64,000 bases of DNA from Mycolicibacterium rhodesiae NBB3 (GCF_000230895.2 NC_016604.1:1178001-1242000); one strand, 5' to 3'; positions 1 to 8,198 are shown, counted from the stretch's first letter. The notes: a model not told the origin generated them from the sequence alone. Numbers and translations are program-made.

Positions 1-472
1 CCGCGATGATGACGGTGCCCAGCCAGTACGGCATGCCGAGGAAGTAGTTGAACAGGAATCCGCCCGCCACGAGGTTGCCCGCGACGAGTATGCAGAACCC
101 CACGATCAGCATCACCGACGCGACGGCCTCGACCCGACGGCCGAACCGCAGCCGGTAGTAGTCGGGGAAGGACGTCAGGCCCATCCGGTTCATCGGTTTG
201 GCGAAGAACAGACCGGTGAAGAACAGGCACAGCGCGAGACCCAGCGGCAGGCAGGCGCCAGCCCAGAATCCGAATTCCGACGCCAGATCCGTGTTGCCGA
301 GCGTGGCGTTGGTGTCGACGGCCGAACCCATCAGGGCGCCGCCGACGAGGATCAGCGGCAACATGCGTCCGCCGACCAGGAAGTTGGCGCTGTCGCCGGC
401 GATCCGCTTGGACACCAGGAAGCCGACGAGGACGACAACTGCGATGGATATCCCTACGCCGAGAAGAATCAC
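1..472 (-). CDS. Sodium:solute symporter family protein, N-terminal part (cut by window edge)
   Basis: The reverse strand from a GTG at 472 reads about 157 residues with no stop to the window edge. It shows an N-terminal hydrophobic helix, then a short loop with the SSS-type stretch NFLVGGRMLP, further membrane segments and the FPDYYRLRFGRR loop, typical of the start of sodium:solute symporters. AGGGAGG lies 5 bases before the GTG and fixes the start. The gene follows a guanidine-I riboswitch in its 5' leader and is divergent from an arginase-family hydrolase with its own guanidine riboswitch. I therefore infer a guanidinium (or guanidine-derivative) uptake carrier. The C-terminal half is outside the window, so the substrate class cannot be refined from sequence. 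Confidence 0.8.
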   Translation of the reverse strand, partial: MILLGVGISIAVVVLVGFLVSKRIAGDSANFLVGGRMLPLILVGGALMGSAVDTNATLGNTDLASEFGFWAGACLPLGLALCLFFTGLFFAKPMNRMGLTSFPDYYRLRFGRRVEAVASVMLIVGFCILVAGNLVAGGFLFNYFLGMPYWLGTVIIA

Positions 473-473
473 G

Positions 474-503
474 GGAGCCTCCCTTTACGAGGTGGAGCCT
501 CCC
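474..503 (-). promoter_or_regulatory. Direct repeat placing a riboswitch 3'-end copy over the ribosome binding site
   Basis: On the reverse strand GGGAGGCTCC occurs twice, at 503-494 (the riboswitch 3' end) and at 483-474 (covering the AGGGAGG ribosome binding site of the symporter), ten bases apart. GGAGGCTCC is nearly self-complementary, so the two copies could pair with each other or each fold locally. A switch between pairing of copy 1 in the aptamer and pairing with copy 2 would hide or free the start site. The repeat is seen directly; the mechanism is inference. Confidence 0.6.
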
Positions 504-598
504 GGGCTTTTGTCCCGCCGTGGAACGGCCGGCGTCGCTGCGCAGCCGCTTGCGTCTCTCGGACCAGGCCCGGCGAACCGGCGGAACCCTAGACGCGC
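494..598 (-). promoter_or_regulatory. Guanidine-I (ykkC) riboswitch
   Basis: The reverse strand carries the hallmark guanidine-I blocks in order: CTAGGGTTCCG near 588, GGTCCGAGAGACGC near 560, a variable hairpin, ACGCCGG, then CACGGCGGGACAAAAGCC and CCCGGGAGG ending near 497. Order, spacing and the nearly invariant AAAAGCCCGGGAG segment match the known class. It ends about 22 bases before the GTG of the symporter gene and points into it. No clear intrinsic terminator separates it from the gene. Instead a copy of its last ten bases overlaps the ribosome binding site, which suggests control of translation start. Confidence 0.93.
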
Positions 599-744
599 CT
601 CACACGGGTGGATGTGAGTCGTCGATCAGACAAACCCTCACCCGTTACGTCGGCTCGCGCTTCGTGTTAACGATGCGTTGCAATTCCCTCCTGCCGGTTT
701 TGCGAATCGCTGCCAAGATAAAGGCAGGAGCCAGCCAGAGCTCC

Positions 745-786
745 CCGGACGAGGTGCGTCGTACCCGGCTTGCGACAAGACGGCGC
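745..786 (+). promoter_or_regulatory. Guanidine-III (ykkC-III) riboswitch
   Basis: The plus strand reads CCGGACGAGGTGCG, then TCGTACCCGG, then CGACAAGACGGCGC. This matches the compact pseudoknot consensus of guanidine-III RNAs almost base for base, including the GGTG/TACCC pairing and the ACAAGACGG segment. Its 3' end is 2 bases before the GAGGAG ribosome binding site (789-794) of the hydrolase that starts at 800. That placement suits translational control, as is usual for this class. Confidence 0.92.
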
Positions 787-799
787 GTGAGGAGCACTC

Positions 800-1948
800 A
801 TGTCCGACCGGCCAGATCCGTCGCTGCCCAACGCCGAGGGCGCATGGGCCCAGCAGGCCGAGGCCCGCCTGCCGGATCGCCGCGAACGCGAGGAGATCGA
901 ACGCGGCTTGACCTACGGGCTCGAGGCGGCGCCGACGATCAACGACCGCCGGATCTCCACGTTCGTTCGCGGCGAACTGCCGCACTTCGCCGGTGAACGC
1001 GGAACGTTTCTGAAATGTCCGTTCGTCGAGGACGTGAACCAGGTCGATGACGCCGAGGTGGCCATCTTCGGTGTGCCCCTCGACGCAGGCGCGACCTACC
1101 GGCCCGGCACCCGCTTCGGCCCGCAGGGAATCCGGCGGTCCACCAACCTTTTCGGCACCTACAACTACGAGTCGGGCGTCGATCTGCGTGAGCAGCTCAA
1201 CATGGTCGACATCGGCGACGTGTTCACAATCCCCGGCAACCTGGAGAAGTCTTTCGACCAGATCAGTCAGGCGATGGCGCACGTCGTGTCGAAGGGGGTC
1301 ATGCCGGTCGTCCTCGGCGGCGATCACTCGATCGGCTTCCCCACCATCCGCGGCATGACGCCGTATCTGGACGGCAACGTCGGCATCATCCACTTCGACC
1401 GCCACGTCGACACCCAGGAGTCCGATCTCGACGAGCGGATGCACACCACCCCGTGGTTCCACGCCACCAACATCAAGAACGCGCCTGCGACCAACCTGGT
1501 GCAGATCGGCATCGGCGGGTGGCAGGCGCCGCGGGCGGGCGTCAAGGTCGGCCGGGAACGTCAATCGACGGTCATCACCGTCGGCGACGTCGAACGGGTC
1601 GGCATCGAGAAGATCGCCGAGATGGCTCTCGAGATCGCCTGGAAGGACGCCAAGGCGGTGTACCTGTCCTTCGACATCGACGTCATCGACGCGGGCTTCG
1701 TACCCGGCACCGGCTGGCCCGAGCCCGGCGGGCTGCTGCCCCGCGAGGCGCTGAACCTCGTCAAGATGATCTCCGAGCCCGGCTTGGCCGGCATCGAGGT
1801 CGTCGAATGCTCACCGCCGTACGACTGGGCGGAGCAGACGGCGCTGCTGAGTTCCCGCGTGATCCTCGACAGCCTGGCCGCCCAGGTGCGATCGGGGAAG
1901 CTCGGCAACAAGGCAGCGTCGGCCGACCGCGTCGCCTGGGGTCCGTAG
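800..1948 (+). CDS. Arginase/agmatinase-family hydrolase, probable guanidine hydrolase
   Basis: A 382-residue ureohydrolase with the binuclear metal ligands of the family: His176 (GGDHS), Asp200, His202 and Asp204 (FDRHVD), Asp292 and Asp294 (SFDID). It differs from true agmatinases by a longer N terminus (about 50 residues), FDRHVDTQ in place of FDAHTD, and Trp306 in PGTGWPEPGG where agmatinases have Thr. As I recall, a Thr/Trp pair around the substrate marks the nickel guanidine hydrolase GdmH; Thr99 and Trp306 would fit. A guanidine-III riboswitch in the leader and a divergent guanidine-I-controlled transporter make hydrolysis of guanidine to urea and ammonia the best call. Agmatinase is the default automatic annotation and remains the alternative. 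GAGGAG 5 bases upstream supports the ATG. Confidence 0.85.
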   Translation: MSDRPDPSLPNAEGAWAQQAEARLPDRREREEIERGLTYGLEAAPTINDRRISTFVRGELPHFAGERGTFLKCPFVEDVNQVDDAEVAIFGVPLDAGATYRPGTRFGPQGIRRSTNLFGTYNYESGVDLREQLNMVDIGDVFTIPGNLEKSFDQISQAMAHVVSKGVMPVVLGGDHSIGFPTIRGMTPYLDGNVGIIHFDRHVDTQESDLDERMHTTPWFHATNIKNAPATNLVQIGIGGWQAPRAGVKVGRERQSTVITVGDVERVGIEKIAEMALEIAWKDAKAVYLSFDIDVIDAGFVPGTGWPEPGGLLPREALNLVKMISEPGLAGIEVVECSPPYDWAEQTALLSSRVILDSLAAQVRSGKLGNKAASADRVAWGP

Positions 1949-1966
1949 ATCCGTAGGCTTTGTCGT

Positions 1967-2779
1967 ATGCGCGTGGCCCTGGCACAGATCCGCAGCGGTA
2001 CCGACCCCGCGGCCAACCTCGACCTGGTCCAGGACCACACGCGCCGCGCTGCCGACGCCGGTGCGCGGCTGGTGCTGTTTCCCGAGGCGACGATGTGCCG
2101 GTTCGGGGTTCCGTTGGCGGCGGTCGCCGAGCCGCTGGACGGACCGTGGGCGACGGGTGTGCGGCAGATCGCCGAGCGTGCCGGCATCGCCGTCGTTGCG
2201 GGCATGTTCACCCCGGCTGACGACGGCAGGGTGAAAAACACCCTGATCGCGGCGGGACTCGGGGTCGACGCGCACTACGACAAGATCCATCTCTACGACG
2301 CGTTCGGCTTCACCGAGTCCGCCACCGTGGCGCCGGGCGATGAGCCCGTGGTGATCACGGTCGACGGGGTCGGCGTGGGTTTGACGCTCTGCTACGACGT
2401 CCGCTTCCCCGAGCTGTACGTCGAATTGGCGCGCCGCGGAGCACAACTCATCACCGTCCACGCGTCGTGGGGCACCGGTCCCGGCAAACTCGACCAGTGG
2501 ACTCTGCTGGCCCGCGCCCGCGCCATCGACACCACAGGGTTCGTCGCCGCTGTCGATCAGGCCTACCCGGGCGACGACATCGCGGCGCTGGGGCCCAGCG
2601 GGGTGGGCGGCAGCGTCGTCGCGTCCCCGACGGGTGATGTCCTGGCGGCCGCGGGCGACGATCCCGGCCTTATCGTCACCGAAATCGACCTCGACGCTGC
2701 GAAAAAGGTGCGCGAAACCATCGCGGTAATGCACAACCGCACAGATCATGCGTGGGGTAAGGCAGAATCGCGTGGGTGA
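1967..2779 (+). CDS. Nitrilase-superfamily carbon-nitrogen hydrolase (Rv0480c-like)
   Basis: A 270-residue single-domain amidase with the full catalytic triad: Glu40 in LFPEA, Lys106 in YDKIHLYD and Cys142 in CYDVRFPE. The YDKIHLYD motif resembles the Nit1/Nit2 branch, whose members remove deaminated glutathione or omega-amide side products, so a cytoplasmic repair amidase is likely; the substrate is not proven. It starts 18 bases after the hydrolase stop. It overlaps the next gene by 4 bases (GTGA), so the two are translationally coupled. Position and neighbour match Rv0480c/Rv0479c of M. tuberculosis. Confidence 0.85.
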   Translation: MRVALAQIRSGTDPAANLDLVQDHTRRAADAGARLVLFPEATMCRFGVPLAAVAEPLDGPWATGVRQIAERAGIAVVAGMFTPADDGRVKNTLIAAGLGVDAHYDKIHLYDAFGFTESATVAPGDEPVVITVDGVGVGLTLCYDVRFPELYVELARRGAQLITVHASWGTGPGKLDQWTLLARARAIDTTGFVAAVDQAYPGDDIAALGPSGVGGSVVASPTGDVLAAAGDDPGLIVTEIDLDAAKKVRETIAVMHNRTDHAWGKAESRG

Positions 2780-3702
2780 GTGACGCCTGGGACCGCCGGA
2801 ATCAACCGCAGGGCCCGCCGCAGCGGCCCCAGTACCCGCAGAGCCCGCCGCAGTATCCGCAGGGCCCGCCCCAATACGGCCAGCGCCCGCCCCAGCAACC
2901 GCCGAGCCATGCCGCACCGCAGTCTGGGGCGTCGCAGCCAGACGAGCCGTCGCCGCCCAAGAAACGGTCGCTGCGCGATCCGCTGTCGATCGTGCTGGTG
3001 CTCGTCATCGTGGTCGCTGTCCTCGCGGCCGCGCTGATCGGTATCGAGCTGTACGCCCGCAATCAAGGCGAGACACGGGTTGCGTCGGCCGTCGAATGTC
3101 TCGTCGAGGACAAGGCCGAGGTGTCGTTCGCCTTCATGCCGCCGTTCCTGATGCAGCACCTGTCCCGGAAGTACTCGAGCCTGCACATCGAGACCGAGGG
3201 CAACCAGATCCGCGATCTGAAGGGCATGAAGGCCGACGTCACCATCGAGAACGTCAACCTGAACGAGGATGCCGGTTCCGGTGGCGGCGGGACGATCGGC
3301 TCGCTCGTCGCGAAGATCGACTGGACATCCGCGGGCATGTCGGAGTCGATTCAGAACGCCATCCCGCTCGTCGGCTCGTTGATCTCCGGCGTCACCACAA
3401 ACCCGTCCGACGGCACCGTCGAGCTGGAGGCGGCGCTGGGCAACATCATCACCAAGCCCGCGGTCAAGAACGGTGCTCTGACCCTGGAGGTGACCGAGCT
3501 GACCGGACTGGGTTTCACGTTGCCGCGCGAGACGATCCAGCCCGCACTCGACTCGCTCACCAGCCAGTTGACCCAGGAGTTGCCGATGAACATCAAGGCC
3601 GACTCGGTGAAGGTCACCGACAACGGTGTCGAGACGCAGTTCTCGACCCAGAACGCGACCATCCCCCAGGGCGAACAGGATTCCTGCTTCTCCAATATCT
3701 GA
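2776..3702 (+). CDS. DUF2993 (LmeA-like) membrane-anchored protein with Pro/Gln-rich N terminus
   Basis: A 308-residue protein. Residues 10-60 are a Pro-Gln-Tyr rich cytoplasmic segment with repeated PQYPQ-type units. Residues 70-93 form one transmembrane helix, and the rest is an extracytoplasmic DUF2993 fold (LmeA family, phospholipid-binding proteins of the mycobacterial envelope). It matches Rv0479c in position and layout. The GTG start overlaps the upstream amidase stop. Role inferred: envelope lipid binding or transport. The two products share no obvious pathway despite the coupling. Confidence 0.8.
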   Translation: MSDAWDRRNQPQGPPQRPQYPQSPPQYPQGPPQYGQRPPQQPPSHAAPQSGASQPDEPSPPKKRSLRDPLSIVLVLVIVVAVLAAALIGIELYARNQGETRVASAVECLVEDKAEVSFAFMPPFLMQHLSRKYSSLHIETEGNQIRDLKGMKADVTIENVNLNEDAGSGGGGTIGSLVAKIDWTSAGMSESIQNAIPLVGSLISGVTTNPSDGTVELEAALGNIITKPAVKNGALTLEVTELTGLGFTLPRETIQPALDSLTSQLTQELPMNIKADSVKVTDNGVETQFSTQNATIPQGEQDSCFSNI

Positions 3703-3705
3703 CGG

Positions 3706-5508
3706 TCAGCTGTCGGGGTCACGCCAGCGAAAGCTGTTGACGTACTTACCCATATCCATGGCGAGCTGCAGGTTGGCCCCGGACGGGTGGCCGGGTCCGA
3801 ACTCGCGGGTGAACTCGTGGTAGGGCCCGAACGCCGCCGCGACCAACGCGTAGTCGTACTTCACCGAAGCCATCACCAGGAGTCGCATCCGTGCGAATGC
3901 GCTCCTGGCGTCGTTGGGGTACACGTCGACGACGACGCCGTAGCCGGGCTCGTATCCGACCATGGCGTTGGGAATCTCGTAATCCGTTGTGGCGTCCGGA
4001 AACTTCTGACTGATCAGATACTCGACGATCTCCTTCGGTGTCTTGCCGTCGGCGGGCATCCCGAAGAACTCCATGGTGCCGGTGTCGCCGCCGGTGAAAT
4101 TCAGGCTGACACCGTCCGGGTTCAGGGTCGCCTCGTAAGCCGTTCCGGGACCGGGGTATTGGACCGAGAAAGCGCCGTCCTGGGAGACGTACCGCGGATA
4201 CGATTCGATCGGCTCGGCGATCGGTGGGCCCCCGCAATCCGGCGGGCATTTGTATGCCGGGATTTCGGGCGTGGCCACGACGGCGGCGACGATGCCTCCG
4301 GCCGCGGTGACGACCGCGCCGACACTCAGCACCAGTAGCAGGCGGGAAAAGGGCGTGCGGCGGAAATGCGCCGCGTCGTCACGTGCGATCCGACGCTTCG
4401 CCCGTGAGCTTCGCGACGCCGCGCGAGCCGCGACGCCGCAGTTCGGGCAGAACGCCATCTCGGCAACGACCGTGTCGCAGTAGGGACACTCCAACCGTTC
4501 GGTCGGATCCTCGAGGTCGAGCTCTTCGCCCATCAGCGCGGCTTGGATACCGATTCTCAGCGCCACCAGTGACAGCGCGGTGATCAACAGATAGGCCACC
4601 AACTGCAGCCACAATGGGAAACCGTAGAGGTCCAACACGCCCATCAGGGCGTACAGGGCAAGTGTCACAAGCACACTGGTCGCCATGGCGATACGCCGGC
4701 GGAACCACAACGTCACGCCGACCAGTCCGCCCAGCGCCGCCGACGTCAACGGCACAGTGATGATCTGAATGGCCGCTTCGATGAGGAACGTGTCCAGTGA
4801 CCAGCCGGCAGCCATGACACCCGTCTGGAACTGCGGTGCCAGCTGGGTGAGCGTCGCCGCAGCAGTGAAACCGATCGCTCCGAGCGCACCGATCACGAAC
4901 CCGTCCAACGATTCCCGGATGCCTGGCCGCACCAACCGGATGACCGCCGTGGGGATGAGCATCAGGACCGCGAAACTGATGGGGAAGGACAGGACGAAGA
5001 GGACGTCGTCCAGTGTCTGCGCGTCGTCTTGGACGTCGGACAGGCTCAGAGAGTAAGCGTAGGCATCGACGACCAGCATGTCGGTCACGAACGCCCAGGC
5101 GATGCCGAGCGCGACCCCCATCACCGCCGCCACCACCAGCGTGCTGCGCGGCTGATCGTCGTCGATCTCGGACTCGCGCAGATACATCAGGAACAGGATC
5201 GGCAGGCCGAGCGCGCCGACCGTCATCAACGGCGCCTGCCACCGCAACACGGCGAAGACCGCCAGCGCGACGAACAGGAGTATCAGTCCGACCCGGAACG
5301 GCGTACGCGACCGGCGCGGCAACTGCGGGAAGAGCGAGCTCGCGATCGACGGCACCAGCGTGTGTTCATGCGGCGCTGCCGCGTATGCCCGGATGCGCAA
5401 CGGGCCGCGTCCGCCGTCGCGTGCCGCACCGCAACGTCCGCAGAAGGGCGCGTCCGGTACTTCGGTTTCGCACGCCTGGCAGACCATGGTGGACATTCCA
5501 CCACTCAC
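3706..5508 (-). CDS. Zinc-ribbon polytopic membrane protein with C-terminal exported domain
   Basis: A 600-residue protein of unrecognised family. It has two treble-clef zinc ribbons: Cys10/13/23/26 and Cys341/344/354/357, the second as CPYC...CPNC. Between them are about eight membrane segments (residues 70-318). After the second ribbon a further helix (388-412) leads to a soluble C-terminal domain (413-600), predicted outside the membrane, with a CPPDC pair near 421-425. The GTG start overlaps the S53 peptidase stop by 4 bases (GTGA), so it is the last gene of a coupled trio. The topology suggests a cytoplasmic metal- or redox-sensing end linked to an outer sensor domain. No function is claimed. 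Confidence 0.75.
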   Translation of the reverse strand: MSGGMSTMVCQACETEVPDAPFCGRCGAARDGGRGPLRIRAYAAAPHEHTLVPSIASSLFPQLPRRSRTPFRVGLILLFVALAVFAVLRWQAPLMTVGALGLPILFLMYLRESEIDDDQPRSTLVVAAVMGVALGIAWAFVTDMLVVDAYAYSLSLSDVQDDAQTLDDVLFVLSFPISFAVLMLIPTAVIRLVRPGIRESLDGFVIGALGAIGFTAAATLTQLAPQFQTGVMAAGWSLDTFLIEAAIQIITVPLTSAALGGLVGVTLWFRRRIAMATSVLVTLALYALMGVLDLYGFPLWLQLVAYLLITALSLVALRIGIQAALMGEELDLEDPTERLECPYCDTVVAEMAFCPNCGVAARAASRSSRAKRRIARDDAAHFRRTPFSRLLLVLSVGAVVTAAGGIVAAVVATPEIPAYKCPPDCGGPPIAEPIESYPRYVSQDGAFSVQYPGPGTAYEATLNPDGVSLNFTGGDTGTMEFFGMPADGKTPKEIVEYLISQKFPDATTDYEIPNAMVGYEPGYGVVVDVYPNDARSAFARMRLLVMASVKYDYALVAAAFGPYHEFTREFGPGHPSGANLQLAMDMGKYVNSFRWRDPDS

Positions 5509-7088
5509 CGAGGCGCGACTCCCCTCTGGAGCGCAAGGATGTTGCGCGCGAGGTTGAAGACGTTGGGGCTACCGAGTCCGGTGATGAGATCGTAGCCGGG
5601 CTGTGAGTAGTCGACGGCGTTGCCGCCGGGGCCGATCTGGCGGAATCCGGGGGCGTACGAACCGGCCGCGACCCGGTACAGCACCGGGTTGGCGTTACCC
5701 AGGGGGTCCCCGCCGTTGGCATCGAGGTACTGGTTGATCAGCACCGCGAACGCGGCCCAGATCGGCGCGGCCTGGGAGGTACCGCCGCCGATCACTTCGG
5801 TCTGCTTGTAGATGAACCTCACTCCGGTGAAGGGGTCGGCGACAGCGGAGACATCAGGCGACAGTCGCCGGAACTGCTTGTCCCGTTCGATGTCCATCTG
5901 GCGCTGCCACTCCGGACGGCCGAACAGCGTCGACACTCCTCCGCTCGACCCTTGCGACAGTGGGGAATCCACCCAGGGGCGCTCGCCGACCCACTGCCCG
6001 CGCGGGCTCGTCGACAACGTGGTGCCGCCCACCGCGGTGATGGTCGGTATCGATGACACCGCGTCAAGGCCGATGTCATCGGGTCCGGGCGGGGACGACC
6101 AGTCCTGACCGCCCTTGCATTCCAGTCCACCCTTGTCGCCGGTCGCATCGAAGACGGTGGTGCCGCGTCGCTGCGCCGCGGTCACCGCGGCCTGCACCGG
6201 GGCCAGGTCCGCGGCCGTCACCAGTTTCTCGCAGCCCCAGCCGATGGACATGCTCCATACGGCGCCGGGGTACTGGCGATCGGCCTCGGCGAACATCGAC
6301 GCGATCTTCTCGTAGGCGCCGTCGCCCTCGACCGTGGGCCTGGCATTGACGACGACGAGCCGTGCATCCGGCGCGATCGCGTGTGCGACTTGCAGATCCA
6401 TCGCCGTTTCGCCGTGCTGTTCCGTGGGTTTCCCGCCGACGATCTCAGGAGTGAAGCGCGGCAGGCCCGAAGTATCGGCGAAGGTGTCGAGGTCGGCCTG
6501 GTCGGCACTGTCGAAGGCGAAGAACACGATCGTCATGCCTTCACCGGTGAACCCCTCGTCGTGCAGCGGGGTGGCGTTGTATGCGTCCAAGAGGCCGTCG
6601 GGTGTCAGCCCGCCCCATCGCACGTCGAGCGGCAGGAACCCGGGGTTCGACATGTGGTGGGGCGTGTAGCCGTTGATCCGGCCCACCTCGGATACGACTC
6701 CGCGCAGCGGTGACGGAATCGAAGGCTGCTGCGGGGAGGCGTAGAACACCTGGCCTTTGCGCCCCCGATAGTCGTGGACGGGCACGGCGAAGGCCCGTGC
6801 CACATCGGCGGCGGCGCCCTCGAGGATCGCCCAGCCATCGTGGGGGTGTCCGCGCACCGAAAGGCCGCGATCGCCGGCCCATTCGATGAGTGCCTGCGCC
6901 CGCTTCGGCTCGGCGAGCGTGACGGTCAGCTGCGTATCACGGGAACGCGACGGCCCGAGATCGCTGGAACTGGACAACAGTGATGCGTAGGGACCCGTGA
7001 TCGCGTCGGATTGTTGACGCGCGCAGCCGGCGCTGATCCCCGTCGTCAAGACCAGCGCAGCTGCGGCGAGCGCCGAGGTCCGGCGCAC
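5505..7088 (-). CDS. S53 family (sedolisin/kumamolisin) serine peptidase, exported
   Basis: A 527-residue sedolisin-type protease. Catalytic residues are visible: Glu227 and Asp231 in GETAMDLQ, oxyanion-hole Asp318 in FDATGDKGG, and Ser438 in GGTSQAAP. The calcium-loop signature YDLITGLGSPN is near 499-509. Residues 40-150 resemble an activation pro-domain. The N terminus is a signal sequence ending at Cys22; the lipobox (ISAGC) is atypical at -3, so lipidation is uncertain. I chose the GTG at 7088, four bases after the upstream stop, because the longer open frame is an Arg/Pro-rich shadow. The coupling at both ends suggests co-translation with the Thr-rich exported protein and the zinc-ribbon membrane protein. 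Confidence 0.85.
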   Translation of the reverse strand: MRRTSALAAAALVLTTGISAGCARQQSDAITGPYASLLSSSSDLGPSRSRDTQLTVTLAEPKRAQALIEWAGDRGLSVRGHPHDGWAILEGAAADVARAFAVPVHDYRGRKGQVFYASPQQPSIPSPLRGVVSEVGRINGYTPHHMSNPGFLPLDVRWGGLTPDGLLDAYNATPLHDEGFTGEGMTIVFFAFDSADQADLDTFADTSGLPRFTPEIVGGKPTEQHGETAMDLQVAHAIAPDARLVVVNARPTVEGDGAYEKIASMFAEADRQYPGAVWSMSIGWGCEKLVTAADLAPVQAAVTAAQRRGTTVFDATGDKGGLECKGGQDWSSPPGPDDIGLDAVSSIPTITAVGGTTLSTSPRGQWVGERPWVDSPLSQGSSGGVSTLFGRPEWQRQMDIERDKQFRRLSPDVSAVADPFTGVRFIYKQTEVIGGGTSQAAPIWAAFAVLINQYLDANGGDPLGNANPVLYRVAAGSYAPGFRQIGPGGNAVDYSQPGYDLITGLGSPNVFNLARNILALQRGVAPR

Positions 7089-7092
7089 TGAC

Positions 7093-7392
7093 TCAGTGAT
7101 GCCCCGGCAGGCTGTGATGCCCCGGAGCTTGGGTGGGGGCCGGGGGTGCCGTGTTGTTCGGCGTGAAGACGTTCGGCCCGCCGGGCTCGAGGCGGGGCGC
7201 ATTCTCGGTCGGCTGGACCGACGGGGACGGCGACGTCGTCGTCGTGGTGGTCGTGGTGGTCGAAGTCTCCGGCGCCTTTTCCTCTTCCTTGGCGCACGAT
7301 GCGGTGAAGAAGCCCATGGCGGAGATGGCGGCGATGCCCGCAACTGTGCCAACCCGACGAAGCAAACGATTATCAGAGGTCATGCTGCTCAT
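7093..7392 (-). CDS. Small Thr-rich exported protein, possible lipoprotein
   Basis: A 99-residue protein with an N-terminal signal (basic LLRR, then a hydrophobic core) ending at Cys33 in FTASC, a weak lipobox. It continues with an acidic/Lys patch, a run of nine Thr (45-53), a Pro/Ser-rich linker and a His-rich tail (GHHSLPGHH). No enzyme domain. It is the first gene of the coupled trio with the S53 peptidase and the zinc-ribbon protein. ATG at 7383 is an alternative start. Possible roles are a peptidase anchor, chaperone or substrate; the terminal His cluster could bind metal. Family not recognised. Confidence 0.6.
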   Translation of the reverse strand: MSSMTSDNRLLRRVGTVAGIAAISAMGFFTASCAKEEEKAPETSTTTTTTTTTSPSPSVQPTENAPRLEPGGPNVFTPNNTAPPAPTQAPGHHSLPGHH

Positions 7393-7493
7393 GGTATCCC
7401 ATAATTACCTGGGCAAAATCCGCAATAAATCGACAGATGCGCCGGTTTTGGCACACACTGCGAATGGCACTCAGCAAATAAAATTAGTTTGCG
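7393..7493 (-). promoter_or_regulatory. AT-rich intergenic region, presumed promoter of the peptidase operon
   Basis: These 101 bases between deoC and the Thr-rich gene are unusually AT-rich for the window (AATAAAATTAG, TAATTATGG on the respective strands). They must carry the promoter of the 7392-3706 operon and any terminator for deoC. No -35/-10 pair with good spacing and no hairpin with a T-run was convincing. Confidence 0.4.
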
Positions 7494-8198
7494 TCAATTA
7501 CCGTCGACCTCGTCCAATCCGTCGAGCACCGACCGAGACCCGGACAGACCGAGCCGGGTCGCACCCGCATCGAGCATCGACACCGCATCGGCGGTCGTGC
7601 GGATGCCGCCACTGGCTTTGACCTCGACACGAGCACCGACGGCGCCACACATCAGCTCCACCGCGCGCACCGATGCACCACCCGCCGCGTGGAACCCCGT
7701 GGAGGTCTTGACGAAGTCCGTCCCGGCTTGCTCGGCGGCCTGACATACGGCGACCAGCGCGTTCTCCCCCGCGATGCTGAGCAACGCCGCCGACTCCACG
7801 ATCACCTTCAAGACAATGTCATCACCAACGGCGCCTCGGACCGCAGCGATGTCGGCCGCGACCGCGGCGAACTCGCCAGACACGGCGGCTCCGACGTCGA
7901 TAACCATGTCGATCTCGGTGGCGCCCGCCGTCACCGCAAGCCGCGCCTCCTCGGCTTTGACGGCCGAAAGGTGCTTTCCAGAGGGGAATCCCACGACTGC
8001 GGCGATGGGCCGCTGCGCTGCGACCAGCCGCTCGGCGAACGCGACCATGGACGGTGACACACAGATCGCATAGGTCCCGAGTTCGGCGGCTTCCTCCACG
8101 AGGCGAGCGACGTCGCCTTCGGTGGCCTCGGGTTTGAGCAGGGTGTGATCGATGAGCGCGGCGACGTCTTCACGGCGATAGCGGTGCCGCGGTGGCAT
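7494..8198 (-). CDS. deoC: Deoxyribose-phosphate aldolase
   Basis: A 234-residue class I aldolase that splits 2-deoxyribose 5-phosphate into glyceraldehyde 3-phosphate and acetaldehyde. Schiff-base Lys164 lies in FVKTSTGF, the partner Lys194 in [11 protein letters not shown], and the catalytic Asp101 in DMVIDVG. Length is normal for the family. The ATG follows the stop of the DUF2599 gene directly (TAGATG), so the gene is coupled to it, as with Rv0477-Rv0478. Acetaldehyde produced here could feed the aldehyde dehydrogenase at 22782, though the two are not linked. Confidence 0.95.
   Translation of the reverse strand: MPPRHRYRREDVAALIDHTLLKPEATEGDVARLVEEAAELGTYAICVSPSMVAFAERLVAAQRPIAAVVGFPSGKHLSAVKAEEARLAVTAGATEIDMVIDVGAAVSGEFAAVAADIAAVRGAVGDDIVLKVIVESAALLSIAGENALVAVCQAAEQAGTDFVKTSTGFHAAGGASVRAVELMCGAVGARVEVKASGGIRTTADAVSMLDAGATRLGLSGSRSVLDGLDEVDGN

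Noticed and set aside
599..744. Search for a third guanidine-sensing RNA (guanidine-II) upstream of the hydrolase
   Set aside because: No pair of small hairpins with ACGR loops was found; only weak stems such as TGCC/GGCA near 710-725.
638..1564. 308-codon open frame on the minus strand opposite the arginase-family gene
   Set aside because: Arg/His/Asp-rich shadow of the real coding strand; no domain, and it would run through the guanidine-III riboswitch region.
7089..7352. Longer N terminus for the S53 peptidase
   Set aside because: The extension is Arg/Pro-rich, lies in another frame of the Thr-rich gene and has no signal; the GTG at 7088 gives a signal sequence directly.
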